The position numbers and the translations under genes are program-made. This document shows, one piece after another, positions 8,025 through 15,836 of a DNA stretch of 64,000 nucleotides (its first letter is position 1; each line of letters begins with the position of its first letter). The notes below the pieces were generated by a model. That model worked only from the letters and a program-made list of their open reading frames with translations, had not been told where the DNA came from and searched no databases. The stretch is from Streptomyces sp. AC558_RSS880 (lineage in GTDB: Bacteria; Actinomycetota; Actinomycetes; Streptomycetales; Streptomycetaceae), in the NCBI RefSeq assembly GCF_019049255.1, contig NZ_JAGMUJ010000150.1:343724-407723 (forward strand), read 5' to 3'.

Positions 8025-9398
8025 CTACTCGTCGTCGTCCAGACGGGCGAGTGCCTCGCTCACCTTCTCTTTGAACGCGACTACGGCAGGGTGGGCCGCG
8101 TGTGCGCTCACCTCCGCCTGGAAGTCGGTCACGTAGCGCTGGAAGCGGGAGGACTGAAGGGAGTCTCCGCCGTCGACTGCGAGAGTCGCGGTAGTGACCG
8201 CGGCTTCCAAGTCACCGCTTATGAGCTGGCTTTGGGCGAGCACCATGCGGCAGAACCCCAGGGTGCGGGCGTATGCCGGGTCGGTGCTGTCGACGGCGCG
8301 CTGTGCCTGCTCAACTGCTTCCCGGCGCATCCGCAGATCGCGGAAGCAGTGACAGAACTCGCCCGTGAGTTCCGCTTCGTCGAAGTAGCTCAGCCATGCG
8401 GGGTCGTCGGCGCTGTCGGCCTGTTCGAAGTGGCGTTCCGCTTCGTTCATCGCGCGGGCGGCGCCGGCCTTCTCGCCTGCGTTGGAGAGGGCGCGGGCCT
8501 CCATGGCCCAATAGTTGGACATGGCGCGTGGGGTGGCTCGGCCCTTGGCTCCCTCGACGGCTGCGCGGGCGAGCTGGATGGCCTGGGCGTGGTTGCCGAG
8601 GTAGTTCGCCTGGTGGCTGAGGTTGCCGAGGATGCGGGCGCCGAACATGCGGTCGTCGATGACCTGGGTCAGACGGAGCGTGGATGACAGGTAGCGATGG
8701 GCGAGCCGGTGGTTCCCGGTGTCGTAGGCGGTCCACGCAAGGAGTTGGGAGACCTCGGCGGCGGCGCCGAATAAGGCGGTGCCCACCTTCTCGCTGTAAC
8801 TGACGTCCAACAGGGGCAGCACTTCGTGGCGGAAGTAGTGGCGTAACGCCTTGTGGCCGTGGCCTCCGCCGTACTTGAAGTCGAGCTGCATGAACATGCC
8901 TGCGGCGTCCCTGATCGCGCGTACGTCGCGCATGCCGACCCGTTGGTGAGTGGGACGGTCGGCCTGGACGCCGTCGGGGCGCGCGATCATCCATGACAGA
9001 ACGGCTGAACTGAGGTCACCGTCGGTAACGATCAGCTGATCATCGGGGGGAGCCCCGACGGTCTCGTCTGCCAGGCTGCCCAGTGTGGCGAGCACTTCGG
9101 GGACGGTGTTCGGGTAGCCGACCGGCTGAGGGACGGTGGGCCGGGCGTGGTCGAAGAAGCCGAGATCGCCGGGCCTGATGTGGCGGCCGAGTTTGGTGCT
9201 CAGTACGTCCGCCATGATCGCTGCTGTCTGGGGCTGGATGCCCGCGCCGTCTCGCCATCGCTGCACGGATACGTGCGTCGTTCCAAGGTTGATGCCGCGT
9301 GCGGCGGCGGTGTCCTTCATACGCTTGGCAAGGCCTTTGTTCGAGACCTTGGCCTGCTCCATGACAGCGATCAACTGCGCGTTCGGCTCTCGGCTCAT
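8025..9398 (-). CDS. HTH/tetratricopeptide regulator of the element
   Basis: This 457-aa protein has an N-terminal HTH (about residues 5-60: LAKRMKDTAAARG, THVSVQRWRDG) and a long helical C-terminal region (~180-450) with repeated A/L/R-rich helices of TPR type (LLAWTAYDTGNHRLAHRYL, AIQLARAAVEGAKG). Such XRE-TPR proteins in Streptomyces often act as signal-responsive or peptide-sensing regulators. Palindromes containing GTTCA/TGAAC lie just upstream at 9460-9508, between it and the divergent ATPase gene, and are its likely operators. A TTA codon at 8772-8774 suggests bldA control. Confidence 0.82.
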   Translation of the reverse strand: MSREPNAQLIAVMEQAKVSNKGLAKRMKDTAAARGINLGTTHVSVQRWRDGAGIQPQTAAIMADVLSTKLGRHIRPGDLGFFDHARPTVPQPVGYPNTVPEVLATLGSLADETVGAPPDDQLIVTDGDLSSAVLSWMIARPDGVQADRPTHQRVGMRDVRAIRDAAGMFMQLDFKYGGGHGHKALRHYFRHEVLPLLDVSYSEKVGTALFGAAAEVSQLLAWTAYDTGNHRLAHRYLSSTLRLTQVIDDRMFGARILGNLSHQANYLGNHAQAIQLARAAVEGAKGRATPRAMSNYWAMEARALSNAGEKAGAARAMNEAERHFEQADSADDPAWLSYFDEAELTGEFCHCFRDLRMRREAVEQAQRAVDSTDPAYARTLGFCRMVLAQSQLISGDLEAAVTTATLAVDGGDSLQSSRFQRYVTDFQAEVSAHAAHPAVVAFKEKVSEALARLDDDE

Positions 9399-9459
9399 GC
9401 TCCCCTGCCAACCCGAGAATGACGGCGAGTGTTCATCGTGTCACAGCAGTATCAGCCTT

Positions 9460-9508
9460 GGGGGTTCATTGATGAACCCCCTTTGCCTTTGCCGGTGTTC
9501 ACGTGAAC
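9460..9508. promoter_or_regulatory. Two GTTCA/TGAAC palindromes, probable operators of the TPR regulator
   Basis: Site 1 (9460-9481) has perfect 10-bp arms GGGGGTTCAT and ATGAACCCCC around a 2-bp centre. Site 2 (9497-9508) is the perfect palindrome GTTCACGTGAAC. Their centres are 32 bp apart, about three helical turns, so proteins bound to both would lie on one face of DNA. A single half-site GTGAAC follows near 9514. They sit between the regulator (start 9398) and the GHKL ATPase gene (start 9608). Confidence 0.65.
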
Positions 9509-9607
9509 CCCCTGGTGAACGCTCCCGGTCACGCCTGCTTCGCCGTGTACTGGCGTGCGTGAAGCAAGCGGTGCCATGAGGGCCGCGGACCCTCGGAAGG
9601 GGAAGTC

Positions 9608-10165
9608 ATGGATGCGGGGAAGACCGAACGGTTGGCGGGTGAGCTGGACGCGTACGCGCACTGGTTCGCGATGCCGGAGCCGTACTCGGACGGGCACTTC
9701 ATGACGTTGACGCTGTTCGCCGAGTTCAGTGACACGGCGCGCGTCGCGCGCTACATGACGGCCGTGTTCCTCCGGGGTGCGGGCGCCTGTGCGGTCGTGG
9801 ACGATGCTCGGCTGGTCGTCTCGGAGCTGGTCGGCAACGTGGTGAACCACGCCGTACCGGACCGGCATCTGTCCACCCCCGGTGGCTGTCGGCGCATCGA
9901 CCTGATCTTCAAGCTGTGGCCGAAGTGGCTGTTCATCGGTGTCGCCGACGAGGATTCGACTCCTCCGCTGCTTCCGGTGGGAGAGACGTTCTCCTCGGGC
10001 CTGCTCGGAGAGTTGCCTGAAGCGGTGCTGCCCGACAGCGGTCGGGGGCTGCTCATCGCTCAGCGCCTGGCGGCGGCGGTCTGGTGGACGCCGGAGGAAC
10101 GCGGCGGAAAGACGATCTGGGCCCGCTTCGACCTGAACAGCGAAGAAGAGCCAGTGCCGCACTGA
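9608..10165 (+). CDS. GHKL-type ATP-binding protein (RsbW/anti-sigma kinase-like)
   Basis: This 185-aa protein has the HATPase_c fold: VSELVGNVVNHAV (N box, ~75-87), VADEDSTPP (G1-like, with Asp), and DSGRGLLIAQRLA (G2) near 140. Members are numerous in Streptomyces and act as anti-sigma-factor kinases or orphan ATP-binding proteins; here no sigma factor or anti-sigma antagonist is adjacent. It is divergent from the TPR regulator across shared palindromic operators, which suggests regulation by that protein. ATG 9608 is preceded by GGAAGGGGAAG. Confidence 0.85.
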   Translation: MDAGKTERLAGELDAYAHWFAMPEPYSDGHFMTLTLFAEFSDTARVARYMTAVFLRGAGACAVVDDARLVVSELVGNVVNHAVPDRHLSTPGGCRRIDLIFKLWPKWLFIGVADEDSTPPLLPVGETFSSGLLGELPEAVLPDSGRGLLIAQRLAAAVWWTPEERGGKTIWARFDLNSEEEPVPH

Positions 10166-10480
10166 TGATCTCCGGGCCGCTGCCCTTGTTCTGCTCCTTC
10201 GCGATCGGGAGCGGGGGCGGCCCGGTAACCGGCCGGAGCTTGACCCCTCCGGCCAGGGCGCGGCTCCTCCGGGACTTCCGGGAGCTCCCCTCCCCGGCCG
10301 GAGGGCCGCGCCTGACAACCACAAACCGAGACCGGGCCACCCCATCAGCCCTGGAAAGCGAAGGGTGGCCCGGCTGGGAACGCGGCGGTTCCCGGTGCCT
10401 GATGGTACCGGGGCCGCCGTGCTGCGTGTTTGCCCTGGTCCAAAGAGATTTGATGATGCGTTACCTGGATCGGGACAGAG
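10166..10480. other. Non-coding stretch with two GC-rich hairpins
   Basis: About 315 bp without a convincing gene. GGCCGGAG (10231-10238) pairs with CTCCGGCC (10247-10254) around an 8-nt loop. CCGGGCCACCC (10332-10342) pairs perfectly with GGGTGGCCCGG (10363-10373) around 20 nt. Either could end transcription of the ATPase gene. A plasmid-type replication or transfer site is also possible in this part of an AICE, but no known motif is visible. Confidence 0.55.
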
Positions 10481-10489
10481 GTGGGCAAG

Positions 10490-10789
10490 GTGACTGGCTC
10501 GGGCGAGAGCTGGCTGAGCGATGGGCTTGACGATGTCGCAGGGGACGACTGCGGCCTGTGGGTGCCGGGAGTCGACTACGTTTCGGGCTGGCGCACGGCG
10601 CGTGAGGCTGCCGACCGGTTGAACCGCGCGCTCCTCGGAGCGAGCTTCGAGCTGTCCGCCGTGCGGGCTGTCGCCTCGACGGACAGGGACGGGCGCGGGG
10701 TCGTGCGGCTGGCGGGCCGGCCGGAAGCGGTTGAGCTGCTCGCCGGGCTCCTGGAACAACTCGCCGATGGCAGCGGCAGTGCGTCATGA
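10490..10789 (+). CDS. Hypothetical element protein, 99 aa
   Basis: GTG 10490 follows AGAGGTGGG and opens a 99-aa protein (a GTG at 10481 is also possible). The sequence begins VTGSGESWLSDGLDD and has a helical core (AREAADRLNRALLGASFELS) and a C-terminal ELLAGLLEQLADG helix. No domain is recognised. Codon bias is normal for Streptomyces. It lies between the GHKL ATPase and the folded non-coding region, transcribed toward the transfer genes. Confidence 0.6.
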   Translation: MTGSGESWLSDGLDDVAGDDCGLWVPGVDYVSGWRTAREAADRLNRALLGASFELSAVRAVASTDRDGRGVVRLAGRPEAVELLAGLLEQLADGSGSAS

Positions 10790-11199
10790 AGGGCCTTCTC
10801 GCCGGTGAGCGGCGCACGTGGGCACGTCGCCTGCCGGAGAGACTTTGGGCGGTAGCTGCCATGGGGCGAGTGAACGGGGGGCCCTACGCTGGCCCGGCGA
10901 ATCGGGCAGGCACTGGTCCTGCCCGCGTATGTGCCCGATGGGCCCCCTGTTCTTCGAGGCTCGCCCCATGGGAGCTGCCTAAAGTCTCGGAGGCCGGCGA
11001 CCCCCGGCCGACCACGCCCCGGCCTACGACTGCCCGTCGACGCCTCGACTTCATGGGTGGGCTGCGGTGTGGGGCGCCCGGCGACCGGACGGGACCGGCG
11101 GCCACGCCGCACGCCCGGCCGAGGCGGCCGGGCGACCCGGCGCGCCGCAGGCGCGCCCTTGAGGAAGTGAAGGCGGTTTCGACCGATGCCTTTCGTCCC
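10790..11199. other. 410-bp non-coding region dominated by a long multi-stem hairpin
   Basis: No gene is convincing here. Stems seen, from the outside in: GAGACTTT (10839-10846) with AAAGTCTC (10981-10988); CCATGGGGCGAG (10859-10870) with CTCGCCCCATGG (10960-10971); GGGGGCCC (10877-10884) with GGGCCCCC (10940-10947); apical GGGCAGG (10904-10910) with CCTGCCC (10918-10924), which competes with ATCGGGCA/TGCCCGAT. The total fold covers about 150 nt. In a rolling-circle type element this could be a single-strand origin or a transfer locus; alternatively it is a structured RNA. Further GC-rich inverted segments continue to 11160 and may terminate the GntR gene. Confidence 0.7.
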
Positions 11200-11979
11200 T
11201 CATGCCTGGCGGCGTCGGGTGGGCTGCTTGTCGGCCGTGATCCGATAGGCGATCTCGGCACGGTCCGCACCGACACGCAGTTCTTCGAGGACCAGCGGGC
11301 GGTCGTCGGTGCCGTGCGCGACACGGGCCAGGTGCAGGAGCGGGGTCGCGTCCGGGAGCTGGAGCGTGGCGCGCTCGTCGGGCAGCGGCATACGGGCGCG
11401 GACCGTCTCCGACCACCACAGGGCGTGTCCGTCCTGGGCGAGCAGCTGGTAGATCGCTGCCGGGCGCTTGCACGGCTCCTTGCCCAGCAGTGGGGCGGCT
11501 TCGGCCACCTCGAAGGGGATCAGCGTGCGGTGCATGGCGCGGGTGCCGGTTCCCGGATCGATCAGCAGTCGGTCACAGCCGAAGAGCGCTTCTTCCTCGG
11601 CGAGTTGGAGCAAGCGACCCGTGGCCTTGGTGGTGCGGGCACGGTACGTAGTCGGCTCCTCGGCCTCCTGCCACTCGTCACCGTTGGGCATGGTGAACCG
11701 GTCGTCGCTGGTGCGGCTGATACGGCGCTCGATGGTGAGCGCGGGCTGGCCGGCAGAGCGTACGAAACTGCCCTTGCCGTGCCGCACATCGATCAGACCT
11801 TCCGCGCGCAGTGCGGCGATCGCGTTGCGCACTGTAGGGCGGGATACCCCGTAACGAGTGATCAGTTGGGATTCCGACGGCAACGGGGAGTCGGGTTCGA
11901 ACTCGCCGGACAGGATCGCTTCGCGGATGGCGGCGGCCACCTGCTGGTAGAGAGCTCCGGGGCGCTGGATCTCCGTCAT
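11200..11979 (-). CDS. GntR-family repressor (KorSA-like)
   Basis: This 259-aa protein has a GntR winged helix at residues ~5-75 (ALYQQVAAAIREAILSGEF, PSESQLITRYGVSRPTVRNA, HGKGSF) and a UTRA-type ligand domain (~95-245). In pSAM2-type AICEs the equivalent, KorSA, represses the activator/replication/transfer genes to keep the element integrated. It is divergent from the SCO3933-like/traB/rep run. Candidate sites lie at 12074-12122. ATG 11979 gives the usual GntR N-terminus; a longer frame upstream has no domain support. Confidence 0.88.
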   Translation of the reverse strand: MTEIQRPGALYQQVAAAIREAILSGEFEPDSPLPSESQLITRYGVSRPTVRNAIAALRAEGLIDVRHGKGSFVRSAGQPALTIERRISRTSDDRFTMPNGDEWQEAEEPTTYRARTTKATGRLLQLAEEEALFGCDRLLIDPGTGTRAMHRTLIPFEVAEAAPLLGKEPCKRPAAIYQLLAQDGHALWWSETVRARMPLPDERATLQLPDATPLLHLARVAHGTDDRPLVLEELRVGADRAEIAYRITADKQPTRRRQA

Positions 11980-12073
11980 CTCGGCTTCTCCGGTTCGGTG
12001 TCGTAGGCACGTCGCACGCGCGTCATCACTCGTCAGCATAAGTAGTTGCACCCTCGCCGTGCACCACTCCATA

Positions 12074-12122
12074 GTCTTAACTCGTAAGGACAAGTGACGT
12101 CCTGATGTGATGGACGTCCTGA
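12074..12122. promoter_or_regulatory. Candidate operators in the korSA-like/transfer divergent promoter
   Basis: An imperfect dyad (GTCTTA-ACTCG-TAAGGAC, 12074-12091) is followed by the direct repeat GACGTCCTGA at 12096-12105 and 12113-12122, 17 bp apart. The cluster lies between the GntR start (11979) and the transfer-run start (12146) and would overlap the rightward promoter. GntR binding here is inferred. Confidence 0.45.
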
Positions 12123-12145
12123 CTGGCCAAGGAGGCCGAAGAAAC

Positions 12146-12496
12146 ATGCAGTCCATTCCCGTGGACACGGCGCGGCTGGGCGTACTGCGGTGCGCCATCG
12201 CGCCGGAAGCGAAGATCAGCAACCCCGAGACACAGGAGGTGAAGAAGGACCGGGACGGCAACCCGGTGTTCACCGTGGCGGTCACCGTGCGGCAGGACCG
12301 GCGGCGGATCTCCGTCATCGAGATCGCGGTGACCGGTGAGCCCAAGGGCATCGAGGAAGGGCAGATCGTCAAGGTCACCGGCCTGACGGCGTTCATGTGG
12401 GCCATGGGTGACCGGCACGGTGTCAGCTTCCGAGCTGATGCGATCACCCCCGTGCACGGGGGCGCTGCCGCGCACGGCAAGGGCGGTGGTGCCTGA
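12146..12496 (+). CDS. SCO3933-family regulatory protein of AICEs
   Basis: This 116-aa protein begins MQSIPVDTARLGVL, with ATG 12146 directly behind AAGGAGG. The sequence (PVFTVAVTVRQDRRRIS, EGQIVKVTGLTAFMW) is a small beta-rich protein of the type that precedes the FtsK/TraB gene on Streptomyces elements, named after SCO3933. Its exact role is unclear, although members are called regulatory. Its TGA overlaps the traB ATG (TGATG), so the two are translationally coupled. Confidence 0.75.
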   Translation: MQSIPVDTARLGVLRCAIAPEAKISNPETQEVKKDRDGNPVFTVAVTVRQDRRRISVIEIAVTGEPKGIEEGQIVKVTGLTAFMWAMGDRHGVSFRADAITPVHGGAAAHGKGGGA

Positions 12497-13797
12497 TGGG
12501 GCCGGTTCTGCTCGCCTTCGCGCTCGCGGTACTGGCCTGGGTGCTCGTCGTCGGTGACCTGGTGCGCCGGCACCGTCCGACCTGGCACTGGTACCTGATC
12601 GGTTACCCCGTCACCGCGTGCCGGGTGGTCCTCACCTGGCGCAAGGTCGCCATGCTCAACGACCTCGCCGTCTCCCGTCGTCCGCCCCGCGGTCTGCTCG
12701 GGGACCTGGTGGTCAAGGGCGATCCGGTCCGGCCGATCGCTCCGAGGACATCGTTCCCGCGCGCCACCCGGCTGGGGCTGACGGTGTCCGTGCAGTTGCA
12801 CGCGGGCCAGACCCCGGCGACGTACATGAAGGCGTCCGATGCCCTGGTGCACGCATGGCGGGTCCACGCGGTGCGGGTCACCTCGCCGGAACGCGGTCTG
12901 GTCCTGCTGTCCGCGATGGCCACGGACCCGCTCCAGCGGCCCGGCTTAGCCACCGCTCCCGCCGAACTCCTCTCCGCACTCATCGGCGCACTGGAGAGCG
13001 GCGGCGCCTGGGTGATGAACCTGAGGCTTGTCCCGCACTGGCTCATCGCCGGGGCCACCCGCTCCGGCAAGTCCACCCTGCTGGCCCGGTTGATCACCCA
13101 GCTTGCTCCGCAACGCGTCGCCCTGGTCGGCATCGACTGCAAGGGAGGCATGGAACTCGGCCTGTTCGCCGGACGGCTGAGCGCCCTCGCTACCTGCCGG
13201 CGCGAAGCGGTCGCCGTGCTCTCCGCACTCGTCGTCGACATGCAGGAACGGATGAACGCCTGCCGTACGGCCGGAGTGCGCTCGATCTGGGAGCTGCCCG
13301 ACAAGCTGCGGCCCGTGCCGGTCGTCGTCCTGGTCGACGAGATCGCGGAACTGTACCTGTCCGACGGCACCCGTGAGAGCAAGGCGGAAGCCGAACAGTG
13401 CTCCACGCTCCTGCTCCGCATTGCCCAGCTCGGAGCCGCACTCGGCCTGCACCTGGTCGTCGCCGGGCAACGCGTCGGCTCCGACCTCGGCTCTGGCGTC
13501 ACCGCGCTGCGGGCCCAGCTCGGCGGCCGTATCTGCCACCGGGTCAACGACCCCGGCACGGCAGAGATGACCTTGGGTGATCTCAACAAGGACGCCGTGG
13601 CCGTCGCGCAAGCGATCACACCCGAGGAACGGGGGGTCGCCGTGTGCACCGGGCCGGACGGCGGTTGGAGCCGTGCCCGCTCACACCTGACCCCCACTGA
13701 TGAGGCCGTTGCCACGGCCCGGAAGTACTCCGCCATGACCCCGGAACTGCTCACCATCGTCCGCGCCCTGGCGGCACTGGAAGGAGAGAGCAAGTGA
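12496..13797 (+). CDS. FtsK/SpoIIIE-type conjugative DNA translocase (TraB/TraSA)
   Basis: This 433-aa protein has hydrophobic segments in the first ~40 residues, Walker A GATRSGKSTLL (~190), IDCKGGMELGLF, Walker B VVVLVDEIAELY (~275), and LGLHLVVAGQR. This is the single motor that moves double-stranded DNA between hyphae in Streptomyces conjugation, the actinomycete alternative to type IV secretion. It is shorter than chromosomal FtsK, as expected. It is coupled at both ends (TGATG upstream, GTGA downstream). A TTA codon at 12946 suggests bldA dependence. Confidence 0.93.
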   Translation: MGPVLLAFALAVLAWVLVVGDLVRRHRPTWHWYLIGYPVTACRVVLTWRKVAMLNDLAVSRRPPRGLLGDLVVKGDPVRPIAPRTSFPRATRLGLTVSVQLHAGQTPATYMKASDALVHAWRVHAVRVTSPERGLVLLSAMATDPLQRPGLATAPAELLSALIGALESGGAWVMNLRLVPHWLIAGATRSGKSTLLARLITQLAPQRVALVGIDCKGGMELGLFAGRLSALATCRREAVAVLSALVVDMQERMNACRTAGVRSIWELPDKLRPVPVVVLVDEIAELYLSDGTRESKAEAEQCSTLLLRIAQLGAALGLHLVVAGQRVGSDLGSGVTALRAQLGGRICHRVNDPGTAEMTLGDLNKDAVAVAQAITPEERGVAVCTGPDGGWSRARSHLTPTDEAVATARKYSAMTPELLTIVRALAALEGESK

Positions 13798-13991
13798 TCA
13801 GCGAAGGTACGGCGTTCACGTTCGCGGTGATCTTCGGGATCATCACCGTCCTCCTCGTCCGCTCCCGTGACGTACGGGCCTGGGAAGCGGTCTGCGTCGG
13901 CCTCTTCGGCCTGTACCTCGGCCAGACCCCCGTGCTGTTCACCATCCACGGCCTCGTGACCTGGGTGATCAGCGGCTTCTCCCACACCTGA
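13794..13991 (+). CDS. Small membrane protein, Spd-like (intramycelial spread)
   Basis: This 65-aa protein has two hydrophobic segments (AFTFAVIFGIITVLLV and VCVGLFGLYLGQTPVLF) linked by a charged loop (RSRDVRAWE). It starts at GTG 13794, overlapping the traB stop as GTGA. Small hydrophobic proteins encoded directly after TraB are typically Spd proteins, which spread the element through septa of the recipient mycelium and determine pock size. The call rests on position and topology. Confidence 0.7.
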   Translation: MISEGTAFTFAVIFGIITVLLVRSRDVRAWEAVCVGLFGLYLGQTPVLFTIHGLVTWVISGFSHT

Positions 13992-14010
13992 GCAGAAAGG
14001 ACACACCACC

Positions 14011-14124
14011 ATGCCCATGCCTCGCGTGAGGTGCCCGCATTGCAAGGGTGACGGGGCCCGCAAGACCTGGACCGGACGGCTGCGCCGCTGCCGCGTCTGC
14101 CGGGGCACCGGAAACATCCGCTGA
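14011..14124 (+). CDS. Mini zinc-finger protein, DnaJ-type CxxCxGxG motifs, 37 aa
   Basis: ATG 14011 opens a 37-aa protein with two DnaJ-like knuckles, CPHCKGDG and CRVCRGTG, separated by a basic linker (ARKTWTGRLRR). Spacing fits one zinc site as in half of a DnaJ zinc domain. AGAAAGGA lies 10 bp upstream. It sits between spd-like and rep in the transfer operon. Function is unknown; a small zinc protein that binds nucleic acid or another element protein is plausible. Confidence 0.7.
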   Translation: MPMPRVRCPHCKGDGARKTWTGRLRRCRVCRGTGNIR

Positions 14125-14163
14125 TCCCACCCGCCCACCGGTCGAGCAAGAGAGGTGATCTCC

Positions 14164-15647
14164 ATGACCGACCACGCGCCACCCACCATCACCCGTGCCG
14201 CTGCGGCGGCCCACCCCGGAAGGTCACCACCATCACCCCGGACTTCACCCCCGCTGACAGGCGCGCCGTCCTCGACCGCGCGGCGCGCCTGCGTCAACTC
14301 CCCGAAGCAGACCGTGACGCCATCCGTATCGCTCAAGATCCGCACTTCTCACGCTGGCTGGAACAGGTCACCGCCACCGGCGGCTGCGCCCACCCCGTCC
14401 ACCTCTCCGGGGCCACCACCACCGTGGATGGGACAACCGGCGAGATCATCCGCCAGTACGACACCCGCGACGAACCCGGCGAACGCCTCCTCGTCCGCTG
14501 CCGCAACCGCCGGGCAACCGTCTGCGCGCCCTGCTCCCGGCTCCACGCGGGCGACACCTTCCACCTCGTCCGCGCGGGCCTGATCGGCGGCAAGAACGTC
14601 CCCACCGCGGTCCGCGACCGTCCCCGGCTCTTCGTCACCCTGACCGCACCGTCCTTCGGGCCCGTGCACCGGACTGGGGAACGCTGCCGTCCTCGCCGTG
14701 ACGGCGGCACGTGTGAACACGGTCGTCCCCTCGGCTGCGGCACCGAGCACACTGCGAACGATCTCCTTGTCGGTCAGCCCCTGTGCCCCGACTGCTACGA
14801 CTACACCGGCCATGTGCTGTGGCACGCGTACGCCTCCAAGCTGTGGGACCGCTTCGTCATCGACGTCCGCCGTCGCCTGGCCTCCTCCGCCGGCCTCGTA
14901 CAGTCCCGCTTCGCTCACCACGCCCGGTTGTCCTTTGCGCGTGTAGCCGAGTATCAGAAGCGGGCGGCCGTCCACGTGCATGCCGTCGTCCGCCTCGACG
15001 GTCCCGGCGGACCGGCCGACGAACCCCCGTCCTGGGGCACGGTCGACCGACTTACCGACGCCGTGCGCGCCTCCGCCGGGCGGGTCCTGGTCCGCACTCC
15101 CTACAGCCCGGCCATGGGCGAACTGCTCCTGCGCTGGGGCGTCCAACTCGATGTCCGTCCGCTGTACGCCGACGGTGACGGGCCCGGTGATGACGCGGTC
15201 GCCGCGTACGTCGCCAAGTACGTCACCAAGGGAGCGAGCGAGACAGGCGCCGGCACCGACCACAAGGTCACCACCTGGGCCGACATCGACACGGCACCCG
15301 TGAGCGGTCACGTCCGCACCCTCATGCGCACCTGCTGGCGCCTCGGCGGTCTTCCCGAGTACGCGACCCTGCACCTGCGCACCTGGACCCACACCCTCGG
15401 CTACCGCGGCCACATCCTCACCAAATCGCGGGCCTACTCCACCACCTACGCAGCATTACGCGCCGAACGTGCCCACCACATCGGTCAAGCCGAGATTCCC
15501 GATGCGATCACGGATGCGCACTGGCGCTATGTCGGCTCCGGCCACACCCCCGGTGCCGCCCTCATCGCGGCCGGAGTCGCCAACGACCTGGCGAGCAACC
15601 GCGAGATCGCCCGCGAAGAGATCAGCCGGGCGGCGGTGAGCCATTGA
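14164..15647 (+). CDS. Replication initiator (RepSA-type), frame break near the N-terminus
   Basis: The body (CAHPVHLSG, VCAPCSRLH, LFVTLTAPSFGPVH, HVHAVVRLDG, YVAKYVTKGAS) matches RepSA-like rolling-circle initiators of AICEs. It has Cys pairs, an H-x-H-type metal site and downstream Tyr residues. The coding frame for residues from KVTTITPDFTPADRRAVL on has no ATG, GTG or TTG before 14424, although similarity begins about 200 bp earlier. ATG 14164 (MTDHAPPTITRAAAAAHP) is in another frame; a one-base change or -1 slip at the C run 14214-14217 would join them. Either a sequencing/indel error, a real mutation, or recoding. A TTA codon occurs at 15456. The stop overlaps the next start. Confidence 0.82.
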
Positions 15648-15784
15648 CGAAACAGAACCGCGACGCGGACAGAGCCCACCACCTGGAAAGAGTCTGCCGG
15701 ACCTTCTCCACCAGGATCGGCCCCGAGTCAGCAAAGCGACTGGCCCGGCTCCTGGAACGTCAACCAGGGGGAAAGCTCGAATGA
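15644..15784 (+). CDS. 46-aa ORF after rep; possible excision factor or remnant
   Basis: TTG 15644 overlaps the rep stop (TTGA) and encodes 46 basic residues: MTKQNRDADRAHHLERVCRT followed by FSTRIGPESAKRLARLLERQ and a short tail. The two helical segments resemble a small DNA- or protein-binding helix pair. In many AICEs the gene after rep is xis. A serine recombinase needs a recombination directionality factor (RDF), and those are small and unrelated to each other, so this is one candidate. No homology is recognised. Confidence 0.5.
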   Translation: MTKQNRDADRAHHLERVCRTFSTRIGPESAKRLARLLERQPGGKLE

Positions 15785-15836
15785 GACGGCAAGGGGACCT
15801 CGTGTGAGGCCCCCTTCACTTTCTCTGCGCTGGGAC

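Noticed and set aside
11100..11160. TraB recognition repeats of the GACCCGGA type
   Set aside because: GACCCGGC and GACCGGAC occur, but no tandem array of the 8-bp repeat is present.
10786..12006. 406-codon open frame opposite the GntR repressor and through the hairpin region
   Set aside because: It is antisense to a recognised GntR gene, and its first part is the folded non-coding region.
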